Below are positions 1-6,968 of a DNA stretch of 11,297 nucleotides, piece by piece; within the stretch, counting starts at the first letter, position 1, and the number at the start of each line of letters is the position of its first letter. Source of the DNA: Candidatus Parcubacteria bacterium (GTDB taxonomy: Bacteria; Patescibacteriota; Patescibacteriia; JAACEG01); assembly GCA_023135505.1 (NCBI GenBank), contig JAGLTA010000109.1, forward strand, positions 1 to 11,297, given 5' to 3'. The position numbers and the translations under genes were made by a program. The notes beneath the pieces were generated by a model. The model saw only the letters and a list, made by a program, of their open reading frames with translations. It was not told the origin of the DNA and did not search any database.

Positions 1-971
1 TCTTTTGCTTCTTTTGCTTCTTTTATTTCTTCTTCTTCTTTAACTATGCTTGCTTCCTTGACTTCAACTTGCGGATTCTCTGCCGGTATTTCTTGTTCAA
101 CAGCATCCGTCTCTTTAGTTATCGGATTTTCAATTATTTCACTTTCAACTGGCGGTTCGCTTTCATCTTTCTGCTCGTTCTCTGCCGAAGCCATTGCCAA
201 TTTCGCGCCGCTTGCGCCTCCGAAAATTTGCACTAAAACATTGGTTTTCCTTCCATTTATAACCCCTGTTATTACGGCCAAGCCGACATCTGAATATTTA
301 TTGTTTAAAATGTTTTTTTTATGCGTCTCTGAAAGCATTAAAGCTTTATGCGCGGTCTGTGCTGAAGTAAAATTCATCGCTAAATTCTCGCCGACAAACA
401 GATAAGCGTACTCTGATCTGTTGACAAAATCCCAAGGCATGCTGCCGTCAGGGCTTTTATGCGCGAAATAATCTTTTTCAATCATATCTTGCGCCTTGGC
501 AAGAGCCGCTTTATTTAAAACAGGATTGCTTATTAACTGTCCCGCGCCATTGTTTTTTCTGTCAACATTAATTAATTCTAAAATATTTTTAGCAATCAAT
601 TCTGACATTTTCGCCTGATTCGGATAGATAAAAAACAGATAGCCCGTCACTGACATTTTAATAATAACCAAAACCGCGGCGATAATCGCCAAAGATTTAA
701 CTCTTAAAATTTTCGGCCTATGCCCGTTCTCTTCGCTCGGTATAAAATATTCTTTAAAAATAGAGCCTGAATCACAGCAAAATCTTTTAAACCCCTCTTT
801 TCCGTTTGCCAGCTCCTCTATTTCATCTTTTTCCTCATCTAAAAAATCTTTAAAATTGCCATAAATTCTTTTGCTTTTCTTAAATTTAAAAAATGGCAAT
901 TTAGCAAAAAATTTCCGCAAAACTAAAAAATGTTTTTTAAAACCATTGTTTATTTTTTTAAAAAATTTCAT
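1..971 (-). CDS. Membrane-anchored CAP/SCP-like (YkwD-type) protein, 3' end cut by window
   Basis: The frame is open from an ATG at 971 to the window edge (323 complete codons), so the C-terminus is missing. The N-terminal ~90 residues are basic and Phe/Lys-rich, probably cytoplasmic. One membrane segment follows (about 93-116), then a CAP domain at about 126-252. CAP signatures visible are FAHKSPDG (His171), VGENLA (Glu195) and SETHKKNIL (His218), the usual cavity His/Glu positions of bacterial YkwD-like proteins. After residue 262 the chain becomes a Glu/Lys/Pro tail ending in repeated Glu-Ala-Lys, reaching the edge. Bacterial CAP proteins are usually secreted or surface-bound and their biochemical role is mostly unknown; some bind or modify cell-wall or lipid ligands. 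No Shine-Dalgarno precedes the ATG. An extended -10 lies about 70 bp upstream, so the gene is probably its own unit after parA. The domain call is firm; the function is open. Confidence 0.88.
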   Translation of the reverse strand, partial: MKFFKKINNGFKKHFLVLRKFFAKLPFFKFKKSKRIYGNFKDFLDEEKDEIEELANGKEGFKRFCCDSGSIFKEYFIPSEENGHRPKILRVKSLAIIAAVLVIIKMSVTGYLFFIYPNQAKMSELIAKNILELINVDRKNNGAGQLISNPVLNKAALAKAQDMIEKDYFAHKSPDGSMPWDFVNRSEYAYLFVGENLAMNFTSAQTAHKALMLSETHKKNILNNKYSDVGLAVITGVINGRKTNVLVQIFGGASGAKLAMASAENEQKDESEPPVESEIIENPITKETDAVEQEIPAENPQVEVKEASIVKEEEEIKEAKEAK

Positions 972-1042
972 ATGGATTAAACTTATCGCGAAACTAATTA
1001 TTTTATAGACTTTTGACTTTACAAACTTTATTGACTATTTTT

Positions 1043-1051
1043 ATTATAGCA
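1043..1051 (-). promoter_or_regulatory. Extended -10 promoter for the CAP gene
   Basis: The minus strand reads TGCTATAAT, a perfect TATAAT hexamer with the TG of an extended -10. No good -35 is visible at 16-18 bp. The predicted start near 1036 gives a leader of about 65 nt before the ATG at 971. It lies downstream of the parA terminator, which fits an independent unit. Confidence 0.55.
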
Positions 1052-1085
1052 AAAATTTAGATAATTGCTATAAATAATCTGCAAC

Positions 1086-1143
1086 AGCGCGGGAATTAAG
1101 TAATAATCCTAATTTTAACTTTTTTATTATTTTCCTCCGCGCT
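1086..1143. repeat. GC-tipped inverted repeat between parA and the CAP gene
   Basis: A perfect 7-bp pair, AGCGCGG (1086-1092) and CCGCGCT (1137-1143), encloses 44 bp of AT-rich sequence that contains a further AATAAT/ATTATT pair. The GC-rich arms stand out in an otherwise AT-rich 289-bp intergenic region. There is no U-tract on the minus strand, so it is not an obvious terminator for the genes here. It lies upstream of the predicted CAP promoter and could be a protein-binding site or a relic structure. Function unknown. Confidence 0.3.
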
Positions 1144-1195
1144 TTCAATATAATTAAAATTTAATTTTATTCAAAATGCCGTGCTCTATACTAAT

Positions 1196-1220
1196 AAAAT
1201 CACCTGAAAAAGGTGATTTT
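1196..1220 (-). terminator. Rho-independent terminator of parA
   Basis: A perfect 10-bp stem, AAAATCACCT (1196-1205) and AGGTGATTTT (1211-1220), has a 5-nt loop. It lies 40 bp past the parA stop. The flanking A and T runs give a short U-tract on either strand, so it could work in both directions, though only the minus strand has a gene leading into it. Confidence 0.75.
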
Positions 1221-1260
1221 ACAATAATACTCGCTATCTTGCAAGAATGCATAAAGAATT

Positions 1261-2283
1261 TTAATAATCTTTTAAAATTTCAAGAATATTTTTTGAGAAA
1301 TTTGAAAATTCATCTTTTGATTGTTTTAAATTTTCTTTTGTGCCCTTAACGCTCTCAAATCCGTCAATTAACGGATCAAGATTAAAAATAGCTTTATTTT
1401 TTATTTGAGCAAGAGGCGGCAATTGACCATAATCTTTAATAAGAGCAAGCGGATTTTTCCAAGATTGCTCCACCAAGCCATTGCGGCAATGTTTTTCAGA
1501 AAGATATTTTTTAATAAATTCAGGAATTTTAGCAATCCATTCCTCATTGCTTTTAATCGGTTTTTTGGAATATTGATTATATGAATTTATAACATAACCG
1601 ATAAATAATCCTTCGCCATCTAACACCTTATTATGCGGCACGCCCTTATCTTTGGCTAAAACTTTTGCTGTTTTTTTCCAATTATCTTTCCATCCTTCAA
1701 AAGTATTCCCTAAATTTTCAATTCCTTGAACAGAAAAAGCGTCTGGCATAAGCGGAGTTATAAAGTAATCAGAACCTAAAAAAATTACTCTGTTTAAAAG
1801 GCTTAAATTCGGAGAAGTATCTATTATAAAAATATCGATCTCTTCTGACAGGCCTTTTTTAGTTAAAAATCTATCAATAGCGCTAGTGCTAAAAAATCCT
1901 CTTTCTGAACCTTGCGCTGCTTCGCCATACGCTGAAATAAGAGAATTTTCATATTCAGAAAGTTTTAAACTTCCTGGAAGTATAAATAGATTATTTGAAT
2001 CTCCGATTCTTTCAAATTGCACGCTTGTATCAATATCAGCGCCGCCTCTTACTACGCCTTGCAAAACCGTATATATTGTTTTTTGACTATCTGAAAAAAT
2101 ATTTTTTTCAAAAATTGATCCAAGTGAAAACCGAGAAAGATTACACTGAGAATCTAAATCAACTAGCACCGTTTTATAACCCATTTCCGCAAATTTAACT
2201 GCGGTGTTATATGCTAATGTGGTTTTTCCAACACCTCCTTTGTTATTAAAATAAACAAGTTTTTTTGTTCGAGTAAATTTCAT
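1261..2283 (-). CDS. Orphan ParA/Soj-type P-loop ATPase (340 aa)
   Basis: This is a deviant-Walker ATPase of the ParA/MinD superfamily. Residues 15-21 are KGGVGKT with the signature lysine (Lys15). The switch region VDLDSQCN is at 41-48, and the Walker B stretch IIDTSP ends at 158. The NNKGGVGKTT start and the LMPDAFSVQGIENL stretch (178-191) fit ParA better than MinD. At 340 aa it is longer than the shortest Soj proteins, with an extra middle and C-terminal part. ParA proteins dimerise on ATP and DNA to move plasmids, chromosome origins or protein cargoes. No parB-like partner or centromere repeats are visible, so the cargo is unknown. The gene is visibly more AT-rich than its surface-protein neighbours and has its own promoter and terminator, which suggests separate regulation and possibly separate origin. 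No Shine-Dalgarno precedes the ATG. Confidence 0.9.
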   Translation of the reverse strand: MKFTRTKKLVYFNNKGGVGKTTLAYNTAVKFAEMGYKTVLVDLDSQCNLSRFSLGSIFEKNIFSDSQKTIYTVLQGVVRGGADIDTSVQFERIGDSNNLFILPGSLKLSEYENSLISAYGEAAQGSERGFFSTSAIDRFLTKKGLSEEIDIFIIDTSPNLSLLNRVIFLGSDYFITPLMPDAFSVQGIENLGNTFEGWKDNWKKTAKVLAKDKGVPHNKVLDGEGLFIGYVINSYNQYSKKPIKSNEEWIAKIPEFIKKYLSEKHCRNGLVEQSWKNPLALIKDYGQLPPLAQIKNKAIFNLDPLIDGFESVKGTKENLKQSKDEFSNFSKNILEILKDY

Positions 2284-2298
2284 ATTTATATAATAGGC

Positions 2299-2316
2299 TA
2301 CTTTTTAATTAAAGTA
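2299..2316. promoter_or_regulatory. Inverted repeat over the parA promoter, possible operator
   Basis: The arms TACTTT (2299-2304) and AAAGTA (2311-2316) are perfect inverted copies around TTAATT. The repeat overlaps the downstream part of the parA -10 box and the predicted start site. ParA proteins or linked regulators often autoregulate, so this could be an operator, but the site is short and lies in AT-rich DNA. Confidence 0.35.
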
Positions 2317-2340
2317 TATCAAGATTTAGAAATATTGCAA
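2313..2340 (-). promoter_or_regulatory. Sigma70-type promoter of parA
   Basis: On the minus strand, TTGCAA (-35, 2335-2340) is 16 bp from TATACT (-10, 2313-2318). The -10 is preceded by TGA, giving an extended -10. The start site would be near 2306, giving a leader of roughly 22 nt. It lies in the 143-bp gap after the sortase, where I saw no terminator hairpin. Confidence 0.5.
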
Positions 2341-2426
2341 TGATTCTTTTGAACCATAAAATTTAGATTAAATAATTGCCAAACAAAAAAATCCTCACAA
2401 AGACATTTCATAAAATTGCTAAAAAA

Positions 2427-3152
2427 TCAATCCTTAATCAGCTCCGCTATTATTACCAGCCGATTTTTCTGCGAATAGATCGGATCGCAAGTGAACAGAG
2501 TCAAAGTCGGCTTTTCTGTCTTCTCTAAAATTGACAGATCGCGCGGATTAACTGTTTTAATCTCCTTTATCTTATAATAATAATCTTTTTTCTGCCAAAT
2601 TACTGACACAATATCCCCTGTTTTAAGCTTATTAAACAGATAAAAAGTCAGATTGCTCGGAGGCAGATATTTAAAGCGGTGCCCTGTAATCACTGTATTT
2701 CCTGCTTTATCTGGCGTTGAGCTTCCTGGTATCCGCCAGGCTCCGCGCGACAGCGCCAAATCTTCGCTTGCTGAATCAATAATTGGCGCGTTTACTCCGA
2801 TTTTAGCAATAATTACGCGGTTAGTTGAAATATTGTATTCTGACTGTGACGCGGAATAAGCGGCGTCTGACTGGACCTGCGGAAAATCAGCTTCTTTTTC
2901 CGCCTGTTTTTCTTGATTATTCTGTATGTTTTCTAAAACCAGCGACTCGTTTTTTATAATCTCGCCTGTTTTTTGCTTTACAGTTTCAAAATCCTGCCAG
3001 TCAATCTGCGAATATTCGCCTTGATGAGATAATCTGTATTTTATTGTCGGATAAAACGGCAAAACTATTAAATAAATTATAATGCCGATAACTAAAAACT
3101 CTAGCGTGAAAACTAGAGTTTTTATTACCCTTTTTTTATTTATCTGAAACAT
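2427..3152 (-). CDS. Sortase (class D/E-like), membrane-anchored transpeptidase
   Basis: This cysteine transpeptidase should attach LPXTG-type proteins at the cell surface. A short basic N-terminus is followed by one membrane segment (about 11-34). A Glu/Gln-rich linker runs to about 105 and the sortase beta-barrel from about 110 to 240. The catalytic set is visible: His158 in TVITGHRF, Cys222 in LTLFTCDP and Arg231 in KNRLVI. The TLxTC-type motif and two-part layout fit class D or E better than housekeeping class A, but I cannot assign the class firmly. Its ATG lies 6 bp after the stop of the 982-aa LPPTG protein, its most likely substrate; the two are surely co-transcribed and perhaps translationally coupled, as no Shine-Dalgarno is visible. 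It is the last gene of the surface block. Confidence 0.93.
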   Translation of the reverse strand: MFQINKKRVIKTLVFTLEFLVIGIIIYLIVLPFYPTIKYRLSHQGEYSQIDWQDFETVKQKTGEIIKNESLVLENIQNNQEKQAEKEADFPQVQSDAAYSASQSEYNISTNRVIIAKIGVNAPIIDSASEDLALSRGAWRIPGSSTPDKAGNTVITGHRFKYLPPSNLTFYLFNKLKTGDIVSVIWQKKDYYYKIKEIKTVNPRDLSILEKTEKPTLTLFTCDPIYSQKNRLVIIAELIKD

Positions 3153-3158
3153 AAATTA

Positions 3159-6107
3159 TCACAAATACTTTTTTCTTAATATTATCGCGGAAGCAGATAT
3201 GGAAATAAGCGCTAAAACCAAAATCATAAGCTCTTTTACGCTAAATCCGGTCGGCGGCAATTCAATATTCACATCAGCAGAAGCGCTGATAGGTTCGTGG
3301 TTGTCAGCGCTGGCTTGCGCTATGTTCGCATATATTCCAGTTGCCGCAGCCGTGCCGATAGAAACTTCATATTCCATAGTTCTTTCCTGTCCCGGCTCAA
3401 TATCTCCAATCTGCCAAGTTTTTGAAGCGCCGCCTCCGTCAATAAAGGAAAACTCTGCTGGCAAAGTATCAATTAACACTGCATTGTAAGCTGCCATATT
3501 GCCAATATTGGCTATATTTACTTTATAAATCACAGCATCGCCAGAATTTATAAAATCCTTATTAACTGTCTTGCTAATTGTCAGCTCAGGCGCGCCTTCT
3601 TCGCCCAAGACAATCGGTCCGCAGCAGTCTGCCATATTAAATAATAATTCCTTGCCAATGGCTTCGGGAGAAGCGCTGGAAATCGGCTTGAAGTAATAAA
3701 GAGTATTTCCATCTAAATTTTCAATAACCATTGAATGAATTGTCACTTTATCAGTGCTTGTGGCAGTAGAGTTTGCGTAACCGTAATTTGGCGGCAAACC
3801 AGTTGATGGCGGATGCGATTCTGTGTCATATACTACGCGGCTGGTCGCATATTTATTCGTCCGCCAACTAACAAGAACGGAAGTTTCTGATGTGCAGGAT
3901 ACCTGCTCGTCATGAACCGTCAGATAAGTCTCGCCGCCTCCTCCTCCGCCTCCTCCTCCGCTTAATTTACAGTTAGCATCGCAGGATTTTCCGCTTGGAA
4001 CGCCATCACTGCCATCACATTCCTCGTAGCCGTCGTTACTAGGTCCGCCGAGCAAAGCATCATTCGGGCTTTGTTTAATGCCGTCGCCGCAATAAGTATC
4101 AGGTCCGCCTTGCCCCGGCTTATAATTGCCAAAATTATAATTCACTTGCTCGCCTTGATTTATAGTAAATTCATAATATGGCGGATCAATAGGCGCTGTC
4201 GCTGTCCATTCATCTTGCAAAACTTCTCCTAATATATAATTTTCTGTTTCTATATCAGTAAAGCAATAATGTCCTGCCGGATCTGAATCTGTTATTCTAT
4301 GATCTACCAAAACAGACTGCTCAACTATTTTATAAATTTTAATTGTTAAACTTCCTGTATTATTCGGATAATGCGTATCATAAATTAAGAATTCAACTGT
4401 GCTGCTGGAACCTGCCATATTTACAGAATAAATATGATCTTCTGAATAATCCCCCCAATCAACTTCTGCCCCGTCTACTAATAAATTCAATAAAATTGTA
4501 CCATAACTTTCATAACCTCTTACTGAATCAGTCCAAGGCAAACTGCTGCTGGCTTGATAATCATCCTGCGAATATTTAGCGTCAGCCTCAATATCCTCAG
4601 GGCTCTCGCCTCCGGCAAAATAAGTGCCGCTTGCTTCAATTCTATAATTATCGCCGCTATTTAAAACAATATTAGAGGTTGTAGCAGCGCTATCTATGGC
4701 ATAAACCGTTACTATATCAACTAATTGTTCCGCGTCCTGTTTTTTAAATAAATTAATATTCCAGCCGGAAAGCCCATAATCGTCGTTGTTCATTTCGCCA
4801 TCTTGATTATTATCATAAAATTTATACCCGCAGATTGATGTTAATCTTTGATTTAAGAAATATATAATAGGAACTGGATTAGACTCTCCGACAACCACAG
4901 TAATTGAGCCGTCGCTTTCAAGGATTCCGTTGCCTGACGCGCCTGTTTGGATCCATCCGTCTTTCATCTCCTCGCTGAAATTATATTCGCCGTATGGCGC
5001 ATTTTCAATTACTACGCAATTGCCATCTTCAGTATAAGTGTCATCATTCATATAGAAAGACCAGCCGTCAACAAAAGGTTCGCCATTATCTAAATTGCCG
5101 TCTCCGTTTAAATCTTCTTGTTTGCATATTGTAATTGAGCCTGTCTCTTTTGTATAATAGTTGGCGAAATCAATAGTAGTGGTCGCTTCTCCTGCTGGAA
5201 GATTAAAATAATAGAAAGTTTGATCGGCAGGCAATGTTTGAGACCAATTTACTTGCTGAACTTCTGTTACTCCGTAATTACCTGAATCTAAGCCGGCAAA
5301 CTCATAGCATCCGTTGCTAGTAGTCGTTGTGGCTATCAATGAGCAAGCTCCTGGATCGCCTGAATCTAAAGTATCTAACTGGCTAATTGGCAAAGGTTCT
5401 CCTGAAGGCAGGTATGGGCATCCTATCAATTGTATATCCCAGCCGTTCATTGTGTCTTCGTCTTGGTCAATTATGCCGTTGTTATTAACATCATTGTATT
5501 TACAGCCAGAAATTGAAGAATAATTATCACTATCAATATCAATGGCAATGTCGCAGCCAAAATCGCCGGAAGAGTCAACCACGCCATAGCCATGCTCCTG
5601 CGCAACCATGCCCGCGATAGCTGGAGTTCTTAAATGCACTTGCCAAGTGTCAATTATATCATTTTCGCTTACCCATGCGCTTGTTAAAGTGTCTAATGGA
5701 TTATCAGCATCCATGCTTGAAATAGTAAGATAATCGCATAGATCGCGGTAGCATTTTTCATAATCTGCCGGATTATTGCGGCAATATTCTTTATCTGCTT
5801 CAAGCAGCGGCTTTGGATGAGTGGAAATAGAATAGTTATCAGGATTTCCCGTATTTACAAATTCAACAGTAAAATACTCGTCAGCTTCTTCTCCGGGGAA
5901 ACGCAAGCCGAAATCAAGATGGCTGATAGTAAATTTCAAATTTTCAAGATTTGCCAAAACATTAACCATAATGCTTTGCAAAGAAACAACGCTTGCTAAC
6001 AAAAACAATACTAAAACAAAAACACGAATATGCCTTGTCCATTTACGGAAAAGTTTTTTCTTCGGTTTAAGAAAATTTATCTGATTTTTGTTTTTGTATA
6101 AATTCAT
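3159..6107 (-). CDS. LPPTG-anchored multidomain surface protein with SdrD_B-like and DUF11-like domains (982 aa)
   Basis: This is a large adhesin-like protein. Residues 1-50 form a basic N-terminus plus a hydrophobic signal segment ending near VNVLANLEN. Residues 60-195 are a Cys-rich module ending in DFGCDIAIDI (182-191), shared with two proteins upstream. Three SdrD_B-like domains follow at about 198-318, 323-420 and 423-662, each opening with an Asp/Asn loop of DxNxxG type that would bind calcium. The third is interrupted at about 465-600 by a jelly-roll-like insert. Then come a CGDG Cys-rich repeat (673-715), nine glycines (717-725), an FN3-like domain (about 728-824) and a DUF11-like domain (838-948). 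The end is a classic sorting signal: LPPTG (950-954), a hydrophobic stretch and RKKYL. The sortase is the next gene. No Shine-Dalgarno precedes the ATG, which starts 33 bp after the 779-aa gene. Likely wall- or membrane-linked; the ligand is unknown. Confidence 0.92.
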   Translation of the reverse strand: MNLYKNKNQINFLKPKKKLFRKWTRHIRVFVLVLFLLASVVSLQSIMVNVLANLENLKFTISHLDFGLRFPGEEADEYFTVEFVNTGNPDNYSISTHPKPLLEADKEYCRNNPADYEKCYRDLCDYLTISSMDADNPLDTLTSAWVSENDIIDTWQVHLRTPAIAGMVAQEHGYGVVDSSGDFGCDIAIDIDSDNYSSISGCKYNDVNNNGIIDQDEDTMNGWDIQLIGCPYLPSGEPLPISQLDTLDSGDPGACSLIATTTTSNGCYEFAGLDSGNYGVTEVQQVNWSQTLPADQTFYYFNLPAGEATTTIDFANYYTKETGSITICKQEDLNGDGNLDNGEPFVDGWSFYMNDDTYTEDGNCVVIENAPYGEYNFSEEMKDGWIQTGASGNGILESDGSITVVVGESNPVPIIYFLNQRLTSICGYKFYDNNQDGEMNNDDYGLSGWNINLFKKQDAEQLVDIVTVYAIDSAATTSNIVLNSGDNYRIEASGTYFAGGESPEDIEADAKYSQDDYQASSSLPWTDSVRGYESYGTILLNLLVDGAEVDWGDYSEDHIYSVNMAGSSSTVEFLIYDTHYPNNTGSLTIKIYKIVEQSVLVDHRITDSDPAGHYCFTDIETENYILGEVLQDEWTATAPIDPPYYEFTINQGEQVNYNFGNYKPGQGGPDTYCGDGIKQSPNDALLGGPSNDGYEECDGSDGVPSGKSCDANCKLSGGGGGGGGGETYLTVHDEQVSCTSETSVLVSWRTNKYATSRVVYDTESHPPSTGLPPNYGYANSTATSTDKVTIHSMVIENLDGNTLYYFKPISSASPEAIGKELLFNMADCCGPIVLGEEGAPELTISKTVNKDFINSGDAVIYKVNIANIGNMAAYNAVLIDTLPAEFSFIDGGGASKTWQIGDIEPGQERTMEYEVSIGTAAATGIYANIAQASADNHEPISASADVNIELPPTGFSVKELMILVLALISISASAIILRKKYL

Positions 6108-6140
6108 AAATATATCTAATCAATATTTATTGTTTAATTA

Positions 6141-6968
6141 TTATACTTGCTCTGTATTATTATCTCCTCCGCTGGTATCACTGGCATTATCTGGGCTGTC
6201 ATTACTGCTGGCTTTTTCTCCGCTATCTTGGCCGCCTGTATCAGCTGGCTCGTCCGCGCTATCTGCGCCATCCGCGCAGATATCATCTGTTCCGATTTCC
6301 TGATCATCTTGATCGCCGCCGGCGCCAATATCCGCACCATCATCTTGCCCGCTGGCGGTAGTTGGATCTCCGGCATCGCCAGCATCCGCGCCGCCGTCAT
6401 CTGTTGCTTCATCTTGTGTTCCGCCGTCTTGGCCGCTGGTATCAGCTGGATCGCCTTCATCCGCTGGCTCTCTGTCGCTATCTACGGTATTATCTAAGCC
6501 GTCACTGCCACCAATTTCACTTGAACTATCGCTGGCGCCTGTTTCGTCATTAGTATCGCCTGTTTCATCCGAATCGTCCGCGCCGCTATCTTGCGAACTG
6601 GTATCAGCTGAATCGCTTTCATCGGCGCCGCTATCGCCTGTTTCGGCTGTATCGCCTGAATCATCGCTGGCGCTTGTTTCGGTTGTGGCAGCGCCTGCGT
6701 CATCATCTGCTCCTTCGTCTTGTGTTCCGCCGTCTTGGCCGCTGTCGTCTTCCCCGCCGTCATCATCAACCGAATCATCGCTGTCATCATAAGCATCGCC
6801 ATCGCCGGTTTCAGCTATGTCATCGTCATCTTCTTCGCCGTCTTTATCAGCGCCATCGCCTTTATCTTCATCGGTTTCATCTTCGGTTTCATCTCCATTG
6901 ATTTGTCCTGAGTTATTAGCTGTCTGATCGTCTGTATCATCTGTTGGATTGCCTTCTCCTGTTTCACT
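6141..6968 (-). repeat. Degenerate acidic low-complexity repeat coding for the 779-aa tail
   Basis: This stretch encodes about 275 residues dominated by Asp, Gly, Ser, Thr, Ala and Glu. Short units recur, such as SGQDGGTQDE (residues 580-589 and 682-691), TAETGD, DTSGQD and DSGADDSD. The two GQDGGTQDE copies are almost identical in DNA as well (6714-6740 and 6408-6434), which points to recent internal duplication. The regular codon pattern keeps other frames open on both strands, but none encodes a plausible protein. Confidence 0.8.

Noticed and set aside
46..405. Open frame on the plus strand inside the CAP gene
   Set aside because: It is the antisense of a clearly conserved CAP domain, has no ribosome site and encodes no recognisable domain.
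2341..2426. Terminator after the sortase
   Set aside because: There is a T-rich run on the minus strand but no convincing stem before it, so no terminator is claimed.
3159..3161. TGA read as glycine (code 25)
   Set aside because: TGA ends both the 982-aa protein right after RKKYL and the sortase after its last strand, exactly where those families end, so it is a stop.
6141..6460. Frameshift hiding a C-terminal anchor of the 779-aa protein
   Set aside because: I read the overlapping minus frame (6134-6460) and found no hydrophobic segment or LPXTG; the in-frame stop at 6141 fits the normal 33-bp gap to the next gene.
6134..6911. Several open frames on both strands in the acidic-tail region
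   Set aside because: They arise from the regular codon pattern of the acidic repeat; the products are low-complexity Met/Ala/Ile- or Arg/His-rich strings with no ribosome site.
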